From the NCBI GenBank assembly GCA_019217005.1, contig JAHBNG010000027.1:1-64000 (forward strand): 64,000 bases of DNA, given 5' to 3'. The stretch is from Chloroflexi bacterium TSY (GTDB lineage: Bacteria; Chloroflexota; Anaerolineae; Caldilineales; Caldilineaceae). Both the position numbers and the translations under genes were made by a program. Positions within the stretch are counted from its first letter, which is position 1; each line of letters begins with the position of its first letter. The notes beneath the pieces are model-generated. The model was not told the origin of the DNA and searched no databases. It saw only the letters and a program-made list of their open reading frames with translations. Shown one piece after another: positions 25,886-34,712 of this stretch.

Positions 25886-27295
25886 ATGACCACCATGGTT
25901 GTAGAAAAGACCGCTCTCAAAACCAAAACACGCAAACGACGCAACTGGGCACCTTACTGGCTAATCCTGCCTTCAGTCATCTATCTGGCATTATTTTTTG
26001 CCTGGCCCATGTTCCGAGCATTGACGCTGGCCGTTTGGGATGAGGAAGCCCATCTAACCTTGCGCGCCGAAGCCCAAGACAATAGCCCAATGAATGCCCG
26101 CATACGTCAAGGTACATCTATTGACATTCTCGATCAGCAAGGCAATGTCGTTACGCAAGACGCGCTGAGTGAGGCGAACATCGTCACCGAACTCTGGCTC
26201 CAAGTACAAGGCGAAGGAGCCGACAGGCAGATGGTGATGGGCTGGGCGCCCGAAAGCCGCATCCGCGTGCGCGAAGAGGATGCGGCTGGCACGCCAATAG
26301 CCGGAACTGTACGCCGCAAGCTAGGCAGTGATGCCGATCCATTGACCAGCGTCTACGCCGAACCCGATCAGCGTACGCTCGTTTTAGGCAAATTAGAGGC
26401 CAGCAGTCGCGTCGATATCGTAGGCAGCGTCACGTTGGAAGTCTGGTATCTGATCCGAGGTGAACAGAATGAGCAGATGGCTGAAGGCTGGGCGCGATCA
26501 CGCTTTATTCAAGTTTTCAACGATGGTGTAACGGGGCGCATCGACCGCGGCAACGCTGGCGAATTTACAACCCGCTTTATCGAGAAGATGTTCAACGACC
26601 GTTTCTTCCGTCCTGCGCTGACTACTACTCTGCTGCTGATGGTGCTGATCATCCCTGTGCAGTTTGTGCTGGCCATTGTCATGGCGTTGGTTATCCAAGC
26701 GCGCCTTCGGGGGGGCAATCTCTTTCTCTACATCTTCGCCATCCCACTGGGCGTCTCCGATCTGGCGGTGGGCATTGTCTGGTTCTCCATCTTCACTCAG
26801 AACGGTTTTCTCAACTCGATACTGCTATCGCTGGGCTTGATCCAGGCACCTGCTCCCTACCTTGTTGCTGAGGCGCGTCAGTGGATTATCATCGCTGTTT
26901 GGCTGGCCGAAATCTGGCGCGCCACTTCGATTGTGATGGTGATTGTGGTATCGGGTTTGCAAGCGATTCCAGACGAGGTGTTGGAGGCCGCAGAGGTCTA
27001 TGGAGCCGGTCTGTGGCAGCGGATTCGTTTTGTCATCTTACCCATGCTGCGCCCAAGCTTGCAGGTAGCACTGATCTTGCGCACGATTCTGGCCATTCAG
27101 GTCTTTGCAGTGGTGATTGCGCTGGGCGGTGGTGATGTAGTGACCGTACTGGCGCATGAGACGTACCGCCAGTATACAGACTTCCGCAATCCGAATGTGG
27201 CCGCGGCCTACGCTGGTTTTATCTTGCTGCTCTCTATGTTCACCGCAATACTTTATCTGCGTACCATTCGCACTCAGGAGGAATTAGCCGCGTGA
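25886..27295 (+). CDS. Sugar ABC transporter permease (MalF type) with SH3-like insert
   Basis: About 469 residues from the ATG at 25886; the frame is open back to a GTG at 25814, but that lies in a repeat element. After the first helix (LILPSVIYLALFFAWPMF) comes an extracytoplasmic insert of about 200 residues. It contains two bacterial-SH3-like repeats (TSIDILDQQGN...GWAPESRIRV and SVYAEPDQRTLVLGKLEA...GWARSRFIQVF). The MetI-type permease core follows, with EAA loop VLEAAEVYGAGLWQRIRFVI. MalF proteins do carry a periplasmic P2 domain, but of a different fold, so an SH3-like module here is unusual. The stop overlaps the next permease by 4 bases. Confidence 0.88.
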   Translation: MTTMVVEKTALKTKTRKRRNWAPYWLILPSVIYLALFFAWPMFRALTLAVWDEEAHLTLRAEAQDNSPMNARIRQGTSIDILDQQGNVVTQDALSEANIVTELWLQVQGEGADRQMVMGWAPESRIRVREEDAAGTPIAGTVRRKLGSDADPLTSVYAEPDQRTLVLGKLEASSRVDIVGSVTLEVWYLIRGEQNEQMAEGWARSRFIQVFNDGVTGRIDRGNAGEFTTRFIEKMFNDRFFRPALTTTLLLMVLIIPVQFVLAIVMALVIQARLRGGNLFLYIFAIPLGVSDLAVGIVWFSIFTQNGFLNSILLSLGLIQAPAPYLVAEARQWIIIAVWLAEIWRATSIVMVIVVSGLQAIPDEVLEAAEVYGAGLWQRIRFVILPMLRPSLQVALILRTILAIQVFAVVIALGGGDVVTVLAHETYRQYTDFRNPNVAAAYAGFILLLSMFTAILYLRTIRTQEELAA

Positions 27296-28188
27296 CTGCG
27301 TCAACCACCCCTCAACCCACAAGCGAAGTTTGGACCGCGTCACCCGAAGTAGTGGCTGTCCATCGGCGGGCGCAACGGCGTCAGCGTCTGCAACGTGGGC
27401 TGACCTACCTGATCGGCGTCGCCATTGCATTGTGGATTCTCGTACCCATCTATTTCATTGCGTCCATGGGTCTGACGACGCCCGCAATCGTGCGCTCCTT
27501 CCCCAAATCCGTCCTACCGTTGATCCCCTTTTCATTGGAGACCATGACCTTTTTTCTGAATTCAGAAGGGATCATACCAGGTGTCATCAACAGCATAATT
27601 GTGGCTGCCATAACGCTGCTGGTTTCAACCATAATTGCTGCGCCCGCGGGTTATGCCGTTTCGCGCTACATTTTTCCTGGACGCAACTTTTTCCGACTCT
27701 CGATCTTAGCCGTGCGTGCCTTTCCTGTCGTGATCCTTTCTATTCCGTTGGCGGTTGCCTTCATCAACTTGGGCATCTTTGACAGTGTCTACAGTCTGGC
27801 CTTGATGCACACAGCGCTGACCTTGCCCACCACTATCCTCGTGATTGGCAGTGTCTTTGCCAGCATTCCTTATGAGTTGGAAGAAGCGGCTATGGTCTAT
27901 GGCTGCACACCGCTGCAAGCTTTTCAACATGTAGTCTTGCCGTTGGTCTTGCCAGGAATCGCAGCGTCGGCCATCTTCACATTTGTCATGTCGTGGAACG
28001 AAGTCTTTGCAGCCAGCATCCTGACTGTGCGCAATCGGACGCTGCCCGCACAGGTGCTCAACGCATTGGGGCAATCGTCAGAAGCTTACCAATTTGCGGG
28101 CGGCTTCTTTATGTTAATTCCGTCGCTTATCTTTATCTTTATCATCCGTCGCTATCTGTTCAACATGTGGGGACAGGTGACCAAATAG
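27292..28188 (+). CDS. Sugar ABC transporter permease (MalG type)
   Basis: 298 residues, starting at a GTG that overlaps the previous stop (GTGA). Six helices; the EAA loop is LEEAAMVYGCTPLQAFQHVV; the C-terminus is IIRRYLFNMWGQVTK. It forms the heterodimeric membrane channel with the preceding permease. Confidence 0.93.
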   Translation: MTASTTPQPTSEVWTASPEVVAVHRRAQRRQRLQRGLTYLIGVAIALWILVPIYFIASMGLTTPAIVRSFPKSVLPLIPFSLETMTFFLNSEGIIPGVINSIIVAAITLLVSTIIAAPAGYAVSRYIFPGRNFFRLSILAVRAFPVVILSIPLAVAFINLGIFDSVYSLALMHTALTLPTTILVIGSVFASIPYELEEAAMVYGCTPLQAFQHVVLPLVLPGIAASAIFTFVMSWNEVFAASILTVRNRTLPAQVLNALGQSSEAYQFAGGFFMLIPSLIFIFIIRRYLFNMWGQVTK

Positions 28189-28310
28189 ACCTTTAGCTGT
28201 CAGCTATCAGCATTTCAGCTTTGCGCCGTCGGGTGCAATGGTAGACCAACTCAACAAGCTGACCGCTGATAGGCTGAAATACTGACAAGCTACAATAAAT
28301 ATAGAAGACA

Positions 28311-29408
28311 ATGGCTGAAATAAAGATCGAACACGTAACAAAAACCTTTGGCGATTTTGTAGCGGTTGACGACGTCAGTCTAACCGTGGAAGACCAGGAG
28401 TTTGTCGTGCTGGTTGGGCCGAGTGGGTGTGGCAAAACCACGCTTCTACGCGCCATTGCCGGACTGGGCATGACCGATACGGGGCGCATCAGCATCGGCG
28501 GACGTGATGTCACCTATCTGCCTCCGCGAGAGCGAGGCATAGCCATGGTCTTCCAGAGTTACGCCATCTTCCCCCACATGAGGGTCTACGATAACATCGC
28601 CTTTGGCCTGAAGATGCACAAGGTGGACAAAGCCGAGATCGACCGCCGCGTACACCACGCCGCAGAAATGCTCCACATCGAGACTATGCTCGACCGCTTC
28701 CCCAACAAAATGAGTGGCGGTCAACGCCAGCGAGTGGCCGTTGCGCGTGCGATTGCCATGCAATCACAAGTGCTGCTGATGGACGAGCCACTCAGCAACT
28801 TGGATGCTCTTCTGCGTTTAGAGATGCGTGCGGAACTCAAGCGGCTGCTCAAAGACATCGAAGCGACCGCCATCTACGTCACCCATGATCAGATTGAGGC
28901 CATGAGCATGGGGGACCGCATTGCCGTTATGCGGGATGGTATAATTCAGCAATTTGAACATCCCACAATGGTCTACGACCAGCCGATCAATCAATTCGTG
29001 GGAGGCTTCCTCGGTAATCCACCCATGAACTTTATTCAGGGCCAGGTGCGGCGTGACAACGGGCAGATCTATGTGACCGTCAGCGCTCATCGCTTGCGGC
29101 CAACTCCGGGCATTGAGCCCCTACTCCGTGGATATGATGGGCAGCCCATTGTGATTGGCATTCGCGCCGAAAATATGGAGACGCTCATGCAGCCAGCAGG
29201 CGATGCGCTCAAGGTGCGCGTGTTGGTTGTGGAACCACTGGGTTCGCAAAATTTACTGACGGTCAAGATTGGGGATGACACCGTCAAAGTCTCTACCCAT
29301 CCCACGACAGATGTTCAGCCAAACACGGACGTCTGGCTGCGTTTTCCAGCCGATAAGATTCGGTGGATCGATGATAAGAGCGGTCGAGTGTTGTATGCCT
29401 ATGACTGA
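28311..29408 (+). CDS. Sugar ABC transporter ATPase (MalK/UgpC type)
   Basis: 365 residues. Walker A GPSGCGKTT, Q-loop VFQSYAIFPHM, signature MSGGQRQRVAVARAI, Walker B VLLMDEPLSNLD and H-loop YVTHDQ are all intact. A C-terminal OB/TOBE regulatory domain (from about residue 240) matches MalK/UgpC proteins. It energises the transporter encoded just upstream and may also serve the ATPase-less transporter at 11.0-14.8 kb, as shared MsmK-type ATPases do. The 122-bp gap before it contains an imperfect inverted repeat built on TCAGCTATCAGCATTTCAGC. Its stop codon overlaps the start of an IS5-type transposase fragment. Confidence 0.95.
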   Translation: MAEIKIEHVTKTFGDFVAVDDVSLTVEDQEFVVLVGPSGCGKTTLLRAIAGLGMTDTGRISIGGRDVTYLPPRERGIAMVFQSYAIFPHMRVYDNIAFGLKMHKVDKAEIDRRVHHAAEMLHIETMLDRFPNKMSGGQRQRVAVARAIAMQSQVLLMDEPLSNLDALLRLEMRAELKRLLKDIEATAIYVTHDQIEAMSMGDRIAVMRDGIIQQFEHPTMVYDQPINQFVGGFLGNPPMNFIQGQVRRDNGQIYVTVSAHRLRPTPGIEPLLRGYDGQPIVIGIRAENMETLMQPAGDALKVRVLVVEPLGSQNLLTVKIGDDTVKVSTHPTTDVQPNTDVWLRFPADKIRWIDDKSGRVLYAYD

Positions 29409-29529
29409 TAAGCTGTGGGCGAAAATCAAGCCACTAATCCCGCCTCAGCCGCCAAAGAGCAAAGCAGGTCGTCCACGAATGGATGATCGCAGAGCGATGA
29501 ATGCGATCTATTATTATTTACCTGGTTAG
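29401..29529 (+). pseudogene. IS5-family transposase N-terminal fragment
   Basis: 42 codons reading MTDKLWAKIKPLIPPQPPKS then KAGRPRMDDRRAMNAIYY, the typical start of IS5/IS427-group transposases (DUF4096), before a premature stop. The rest of the element and its ends are not recognisable. It overlaps the last codons of the ABC ATPase gene, so an ancient insertion touched the operon's end. Confidence 0.8.
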
Positions 29530-29810
29530 CTGCATTGTAAGCATCTGCAATCATGGTACGTGTACGCGCCCCCACAGAAGGGAACCTGTGTCTGTGAAGT
29601 TGGCAAACCCATGTTGCATGGTTTCAATCCCACTGGGTGTTTCATTTTACACTGATATACCCTCCAACTGACTGGGATCGATTCCCCCTAGTTGACTGAT
29701 GTAACTTCCTTGATCTTATCTCATAATATACATAGATGCGCACGTTTTGTTGCGCGAATTCTTCGGACTTCACACGGCTCCGAATGCCGTTTGAAGGAAG
29801 CAGGTTCAAC
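29530..29810. other. Intergenic region after the IS5 fragment
   Basis: 281 bp with no credible gene. It includes a single GTTTCAATCCCAC string (from 29621) that resembles the start of a CRISPR repeat but is not repeated, and a GAAGGA ribosome-binding site for the NfeD gene at its end. It may hold decayed transposon sequence. Confidence 0.4.
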
Positions 29811-31289
29811 ATGGGCGTGATCCATTTTGGCTCCATACAACTTCGTCGCAAAAACCATTTGGTTCGTCTCCTGCTCTTCTTGGGACTATTGAGCATGGGC
29901 GGGTTGCTGCTCCAAAATAGCCTTGCATATGCACAAGATACCCAGAACGCTGTCCATATTCTTGAAATTCGCGGCGTGATCAACCCGCCTGTCGCCAGCT
30001 ATTTGACGCGCACACTGCAAGATGCTGCACGGCAGGATGCACAGCTCGTCGTGATCGAACTGGACACACCGGGCGGACTGGATGCCTCTATGCGCGAGAT
30101 GACGCAGGCAATCCTGGCTTCCCCCGTGCCAGTTGCCGTCTATGTCACCCCACCGGGCGCTCGGGCGGCATCGGCAGGTCTCTTTGTGCTAGAGGCCAGC
30201 CACATTGCGGTAATGGCTCCCAGTACCAACACAGGGGCTGCACACCCCGTAAGCCTGGGCGGTGAACCACAGGACGACACCCTAGTAGATAAGACTGTTC
30301 ATGATGCGGCAGCGATGATTCGCACACTGGCTGAAACCCGAGGCCGCAATGCTGAATGGGTGGAGAAAGCGGTACGCGAGAGTGTCTCCATTACCGAAAA
30401 AGAGGCGCTAGAATTGAATGTTATCGATTTAGTGGCTCGCGATCTGGATCATTTACTAGAGCAAGTTCACGGATTGACAATTGAAACTGTGACAGGAGAG
30501 ACAACGCTGGATGTTGTTGAAGCACCGCGTTACAGCGCACCGATGGGCTTTATCGAGCAATTTCTTCACGTCATTAGCGATTCCAATATTGCCTTTATTC
30601 TGCTCAGCGTAGGTACCATCGGTATCATTGCCGAACTTTACAACCCGGGCATGTTTTTCCCGGGCGTAACTGGTGCAATCTGCCTGCTCTTTGCCTTTTT
30701 TGCACTGGGCAACCTACCAACAAACTGGGCGGGTGTTGCCTTTATCATTCTGGCCATTGTGTTGATGGTGGCGGAACTCATCGTAGAAGGGACGGGCGCG
30801 CTGGGCGTTGGTGCCACCATTTCATTTCTGCTGGGCGGTTTGCTGCTCTTCCGCCCGTTGCGCCCAGACTCACCAGTGCTACCCGACCTAAGCGTTGATC
30901 CGTGGGTGTTGGGTGTCGCAACTGCCTTGACGGCGGCCATCATTTTTCTCGTCATCTTTGAATTAGCACGTTCACGCAATGCCCCGATTCGTACGGGGTA
31001 CGAGCACTATATTGGTCAACTCGCTACAGTGCGCAAAGCGCTTGCACCTGAGGGTCGTGTCTGGTTCGACAGCCAGCTCTGGTATGCCGATGTGTGTCCC
31101 CCGCAGCGCGTGCCAGCAGGGCAAAAGGTACGCATTTTCGAAGTGCAGGGGCTACTACTGATTGTGGAGCCCACAGAAGAAACTCTGACAGAAGAACTTA
31201 CCTCACTTACTGAGAGAACCACACCACGGGAGAGTGGGACAACACCAGTAACAGCGTCCGCTTCGATTTCTAAGGAAGGAGAATCGTAA
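29811..31289 (+). CDS. NfeD-family membrane serine protease (long form, ClpP-like)
   Basis: 492 residues from the ATG at 29811, with GAAGGA upstream. Domains: signal peptide (1-41, ending LAYAQ); ClpP-crotonase-like serine protease with LDTPGGLDASMREMTQAI and nucleophile Ser near residue 121 in ARAASAGLF; four or so membrane helices (PGMFFPGVTGAICLLFAFFA onward); and a C-terminal OB-fold NfeD domain (IGQLATVRKALAPEGRVWF). Long NfeD proteins are encoded with stomatin-like proteins, and the archaeal pair cleaves the stomatin C-terminus. Here the stomatin gene overlaps the stop by one base, so a functional pair is a safe inference. Confidence 0.93.
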   Translation: MGVIHFGSIQLRRKNHLVRLLLFLGLLSMGGLLLQNSLAYAQDTQNAVHILEIRGVINPPVASYLTRTLQDAARQDAQLVVIELDTPGGLDASMREMTQAILASPVPVAVYVTPPGARAASAGLFVLEASHIAVMAPSTNTGAAHPVSLGGEPQDDTLVDKTVHDAAAMIRTLAETRGRNAEWVEKAVRESVSITEKEALELNVIDLVARDLDHLLEQVHGLTIETVTGETTLDVVEAPRYSAPMGFIEQFLHVISDSNIAFILLSVGTIGIIAELYNPGMFFPGVTGAICLLFAFFALGNLPTNWAGVAFIILAIVLMVAELIVEGTGALGVGATISFLLGGLLLFRPLRPDSPVLPDLSVDPWVLGVATALTAAIIFLVIFELARSRNAPIRTGYEHYIGQLATVRKALAPEGRVWFDSQLWYADVCPPQRVPAGQKVRIFEVQGLLLIVEPTEETLTEELTSLTERTTPRESGTTPVTASASISKEGES

Positions 31290-32206
31290 TGGAAAACTTA
31301 GGAACACTGATTGTTTCATTTGCGCTATTGGCGCTCATCATTACGCTTGCGGCGCTCTCGATTCGCATTGTCACTGAATACCAGCGTCTGGTTGTCTTCC
31401 GCTTGGGTCGTGCTTTGGGCGCACGTGGACCAGGTCTGATTTTCCTGATCCCCTTTATCGATCGCGGTATACGCGTGGATCTGCGCGAAGTCTTCTTCGA
31501 TGTGGAACCTCAAACCTGTATCACCAAAGATAACGCGCCGCTTTCTATCGATTTCTTGGTCTATATGCGCGTGATCAACGCCTTGCTTAGCGTCTTAGAG
31601 GTGAAAGATTTTCAAGGTGCCTCTCGCGGCATTGCCATTACAACCCTGCGTGCATTAGTGGGTGACATGATTTTGGACGATGTGCTGGCCAAACGGGATC
31701 AGCTCAATGAAATGCTGCAAGGCAAACTCGACGAAGTAACCAATCGCTGGGGCATCAAAGTAACGGCGGTAGAGATCCGCGAGATCATTCCGCCACGCGA
31801 AATTCAGGATGCCATGAGCCGTCAGATGTCGGCAGAACGTCAGCGTCGCGCTGTTGTCACGGAAGCAGATGGCAAACGCGAAGCAGCCATTAAGGTTGCG
31901 GAAGGTGAAAAGCAGGCGCGAATCCTACGGGCCGAAGGTCAACGTGAAGCAGAGATTGTGGAGGCCGAAGGGCAGCGTCAAGGTACAATTTTGCGTGCCG
32001 AAGGCTATGCCACCGCTTTGGAGAAGATCAACGATATCGCCCAAACGGTCGAAAGCAAGACGATGAGCCTGCAATATCTAGAAACGCTGAAAGATCTGGG
32101 CCAAGGTGAGGCAACCAAATATGTCATCCCAGCCGAGTTCACCTCATTGCTACAGCCGCTGACGCAGCATACCCGAGCCGCGGGAGAAAATGGAACTGGG
32201 AAGTAA
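31289..32206 (+). CDS. SPFH/stomatin-like protein (slipin)
   Basis: 305 residues. One N-terminal membrane anchor is followed by the stomatin core (EYQRLVVFRLGRALGARGPG, DLREVFFDVEPQTCITKDN) and a long helical coiled-coil segment rich in Glu/Ala/Arg (AAIKVAEGEKQARILRAEGQ repeated as REAEIVEAEGQRQ). Such proteins oligomerise on membranes in lipid microdomains. It starts in the TAATG overlap with nfeD and is certainly co-translated with it. Confidence 0.94.
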   Translation: MENLGTLIVSFALLALIITLAALSIRIVTEYQRLVVFRLGRALGARGPGLIFLIPFIDRGIRVDLREVFFDVEPQTCITKDNAPLSIDFLVYMRVINALLSVLEVKDFQGASRGIAITTLRALVGDMILDDVLAKRDQLNEMLQGKLDEVTNRWGIKVTAVEIREIIPPREIQDAMSRQMSAERQRRAVVTEADGKREAAIKVAEGEKQARILRAEGQREAEIVEAEGQRQGTILRAEGYATALEKINDIAQTVESKTMSLQYLETLKDLGQGEATKYVIPAEFTSLLQPLTQHTRAAGENGTGK

Positions 32207-32257
32207 TCCATGCCAATCAGGATACTGGCTCTTCTGGAAATCATGTGGTCTAAGCCC

Positions 32258-32314
32258 CCGGGAGGTGTTCTGCACGTTGTTGCAAGAACGAGACTCTGTT
32301 TGGACACCTCCCGG
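32258..32314. promoter_or_regulatory. Hairpin in the gap after the stomatin gene
   Basis: An 11-bp perfect inverted repeat, CCGGGAGGTGT (32258-32268) with ACACCTCCCGG (32304-32314), separated by 35 bases and without a T-run. The left arm contains a ribosome-binding-like GGGAGG. It could attenuate read-through into the next gene. Confidence 0.55.
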
Positions 32315-32345
32315 AGGTTGGGTCAGCCACGAAGGGGGGAATTTT

Positions 32346-33137
32346 ATGTACAGCTTGGATAAAATTGAACATATCGATCTCGGATTGAATCCGTTGCCCG
32401 AATGGGGCGCGGCGTTAAAGAAATGGCTCAACAAGCACGTAGGTCCTTCCGGTTGGATCTATTTAGGCCTTGTCGTTGCGATGTTCACCCTGCATGGGGT
32501 TAAGTTGCTGTTGCCACTTCAGGTGAACTCTGGGCAACAGACGAGTTGGCTGTTGGTTACGATAACGGCGGTGTTGGGTGGGGTTGGATTCGTTCTATCC
32601 TCTAAAATAGGATTCCCAGAGATGTGGGACGCGCAGATTCCACTGCGAAGACGGCTATGGATGCCGCTGCTGTGGGGACTTGGCATTGGCACACTCATGG
32701 TGCTCTTTGATTTGGTGCAGCCAATGGGCTATGGGCTACAGACCCGCTTTCCCGATTCCGTACCGATCTTCGCACTTGGCGGCTTGTTGGAAGAGATTCA
32801 GATTCACCTCTTTGTGCTGCCGCTATTCATCTGGATTATCTCCAATCTGGCACTCCGTGGTCGTAGACAAACGGAAATTTTTTGGGGTGTGGCGATTATA
32901 GGCGCAGTGGCGTATTGGGGCCTGCAGATGTTCGGACTGGCCACGATGTTCCCAGAAAAGTTCACATTGACACTCGCCGTGCAATTCTTTGTCATTATTG
33001 TTGGCAGCATCACGGGCGGTGCGGTTCTGTTCCGTCAGGGTGGGTTCCTTTCTGCGCTCATATTCCGTTACGGATTCTATTTTATGTGGCACATTCTGTG
33101 GGGTGGCGGTATTGGGTTGATCCGTTATTTTAGCTAG
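32346..33137 (+). CDS. CPBP-like membrane protein with degenerate active site
   Basis: 263 residues from the ATG at 32346, preceded by GGGGGGA. It is clearly a paralogue of the CPBP protein at 18069-18842: shared GIGxLFxLxDLVxQ-like helix, WGVAI, and end FMWHILWGG matching IVWHVIWGW. The catalytic pattern is altered: EExxxR becomes LLEEIQIHLF with His in place of Arg, and the FxLAH helix reads AYWGLQMFGLA without the histidine. It is probably not a protease of the usual type and may be a binding or regulatory form. It lies between stomatin and the cytochrome peroxidase, 9 bp before the latter. Confidence 0.75.
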   Translation: MYSLDKIEHIDLGLNPLPEWGAALKKWLNKHVGPSGWIYLGLVVAMFTLHGVKLLLPLQVNSGQQTSWLLVTITAVLGGVGFVLSSKIGFPEMWDAQIPLRRRLWMPLLWGLGIGTLMVLFDLVQPMGYGLQTRFPDSVPIFALGGLLEEIQIHLFVLPLFIWIISNLALRGRRQTEIFWGVAIIGAVAYWGLQMFGLATMFPEKFTLTLAVQFFVIIVGSITGGAVLFRQGGFLSALIFRYGFYFMWHILWGGGIGLIRYFS

Positions 33138-33146
33138 GAGTCTGGC

Positions 33147-34595
33147 ATGCATAAATCTACATGGCAACTATCCAAAATCCAGTTTACGTTCGTCATCGCC
33201 GCTCTAGGGGCTATCATGGGAATGCTGATAGCGTGTCAACCTACGTGGGTAATGTTTTTAGATACAGACTTAGATACTCAATTGCGCGGCCTTATCGCAG
33301 CACGCGGGCTGACTGGCGATCCCAGCATTGGACGTGAGATCCCCAGAATTGAGGAGCCGATGGCCCAACTTGGTCTAAAACTCTTCTTTACAAAAGCTCT
33401 GGGCAGTGACGAAGATTCGGCCTGTGCGAGCTGTCATCTACCAACGCTTGGTGGTGGCGATGCGCTCTCACTGCCTATCGGCGTGGGGGCACTTGAGCCT
33501 GATCTGATTGGACCAGGACGCGTACATCCAAGTGGTGGACCGACCGTGCCCCGCAACTCGCCAACAACATTCAATGTGGCCTTATGGGATAGAGTGCTCT
33601 TCCATGATGGACGCATAGAGAGCTTGGGCAAGACTCCAATGACCAATGGTGCAGACGGATTGGGCATCCGCACACCTGATTCGCCCTTGGGTGTTGCCGA
33701 CCCACAGGCGGGTCACGATCTGACAATGGCCCAGGCACGCTTTCCAGTTACTTCCCCTGAAGAGATGCGCGGCGACAATCTCAACGCAACCACGAATCAG
33801 GACGTTCGCAGCTATCTGGCGACTCGTCTTGGTAACTCATCAAGGAACAACCCCTGGGTATCGGAATTTGAAGCTATCTTTGGCGCGGGTGAGACCATCG
33901 ACAAACTGATTACCGAGCAGCGAATTGCTCAGGCGATTGCAGCCTACGAGCGTTCCCAACTTTTTGTCGAAACACCATGGAAAGCCTATGTACAAGGAGA
34001 CAACGAGGCCATCAGCCCGGCAGCCAAACGGGGGGCGATTCTCTTTTTCAAGCCCGAAAATCAAGGCGGCGCAGGCTGCGCAAGCTGTCATATGGGCGAC
34101 TTTTTTACAGATGAACAGTTCCATGTATTGGCGATTCCTCAAGTTGGTCCTGGCAAAGGGGACGGCGATACAGAAATGGATGACTTTGGTCGCTTTCGCG
34201 AGACGGGGTTACCCGAGGATCTCTATGCATTTCGCACCCCATCATTGATCAATGTAGCCGTCACTGCTCCTTATGGACATGATGGAGCGTACCGGACCTT
34301 AGAAGGCATTGTTCGTCATCACCTCAACCCGGCAGAGGCGCTTGCCGCCTACGATTACAGCCAACTAGATGCAGGTGTGCAGACCGAATATTGCGTCGAG
34401 AATACCCGGAAAGCATTGGCTCAGATTGCAGACAGGCAGCCTATCAACCTGTCCAATCAAGATGTCGATGATCTGGTTGCGTTTTTACAGGCGCTGACAG
34501 ATCCGTGCGTGGAAGATCCGGCCTGTCTCAGCCCTTGGATGCCGACTCAGTCAGATTTATCTGTCGAGGAATTCCGGCTGATCGGGAGTGATTAA
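33147..34595 (+). CDS. Dihaem cytochrome c peroxidase/MauG-family lipoprotein
   Basis: 482 residues. Lipoprotein signal with Cys30 (GMLIAC). Two c-type haem sites: CASCH at 93-97 and CASCH at about 311-315, each in its own cytochrome-like domain. FHDGRIESLG and APYGHDGAYRTLEGIV, typical of the bacterial CcpA/MauG family, are present. It acts outside the membrane, reducing hydrogen peroxide or oxidising a partner. TAGGAG precedes the ATG. A 77-codon ORF beginning in the TAATG overlap (34595-34828) is not convincing, since most of it overlaps the next gene. Confidence 0.93.
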   Translation: MHKSTWQLSKIQFTFVIAALGAIMGMLIACQPTWVMFLDTDLDTQLRGLIAARGLTGDPSIGREIPRIEEPMAQLGLKLFFTKALGSDEDSACASCHLPTLGGGDALSLPIGVGALEPDLIGPGRVHPSGGPTVPRNSPTTFNVALWDRVLFHDGRIESLGKTPMTNGADGLGIRTPDSPLGVADPQAGHDLTMAQARFPVTSPEEMRGDNLNATTNQDVRSYLATRLGNSSRNNPWVSEFEAIFGAGETIDKLITEQRIAQAIAAYERSQLFVETPWKAYVQGDNEAISPAAKRGAILFFKPENQGGAGCASCHMGDFFTDEQFHVLAIPQVGPGKGDGDTEMDDFGRFRETGLPEDLYAFRTPSLINVAVTAPYGHDGAYRTLEGIVRHHLNPAEALAAYDYSQLDAGVQTEYCVENTRKALAQIADRQPINLSNQDVDDLVAFLQALTDPCVEDPACLSPWMPTQSDLSVEEFRLIGSD

Positions 34596-34712
34596 TGAAG
34601 GAGGGTTCGTATATTGAAATCGGCGGGCCAGAGAACTGGACCAACAACCAGGTGGCTGCGCTCTATGAAGAGTTGGCAGGTCATTGTGTAGTCCATTTGA
34701 GAGGAGCAACAG

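Noticed and set aside
29621..29650. CRISPR-repeat-like string (GTTTCAATCCCAC...)
   Set aside because: Only one occurrence, no spacer-repeat periodicity and no cas genes nearby.
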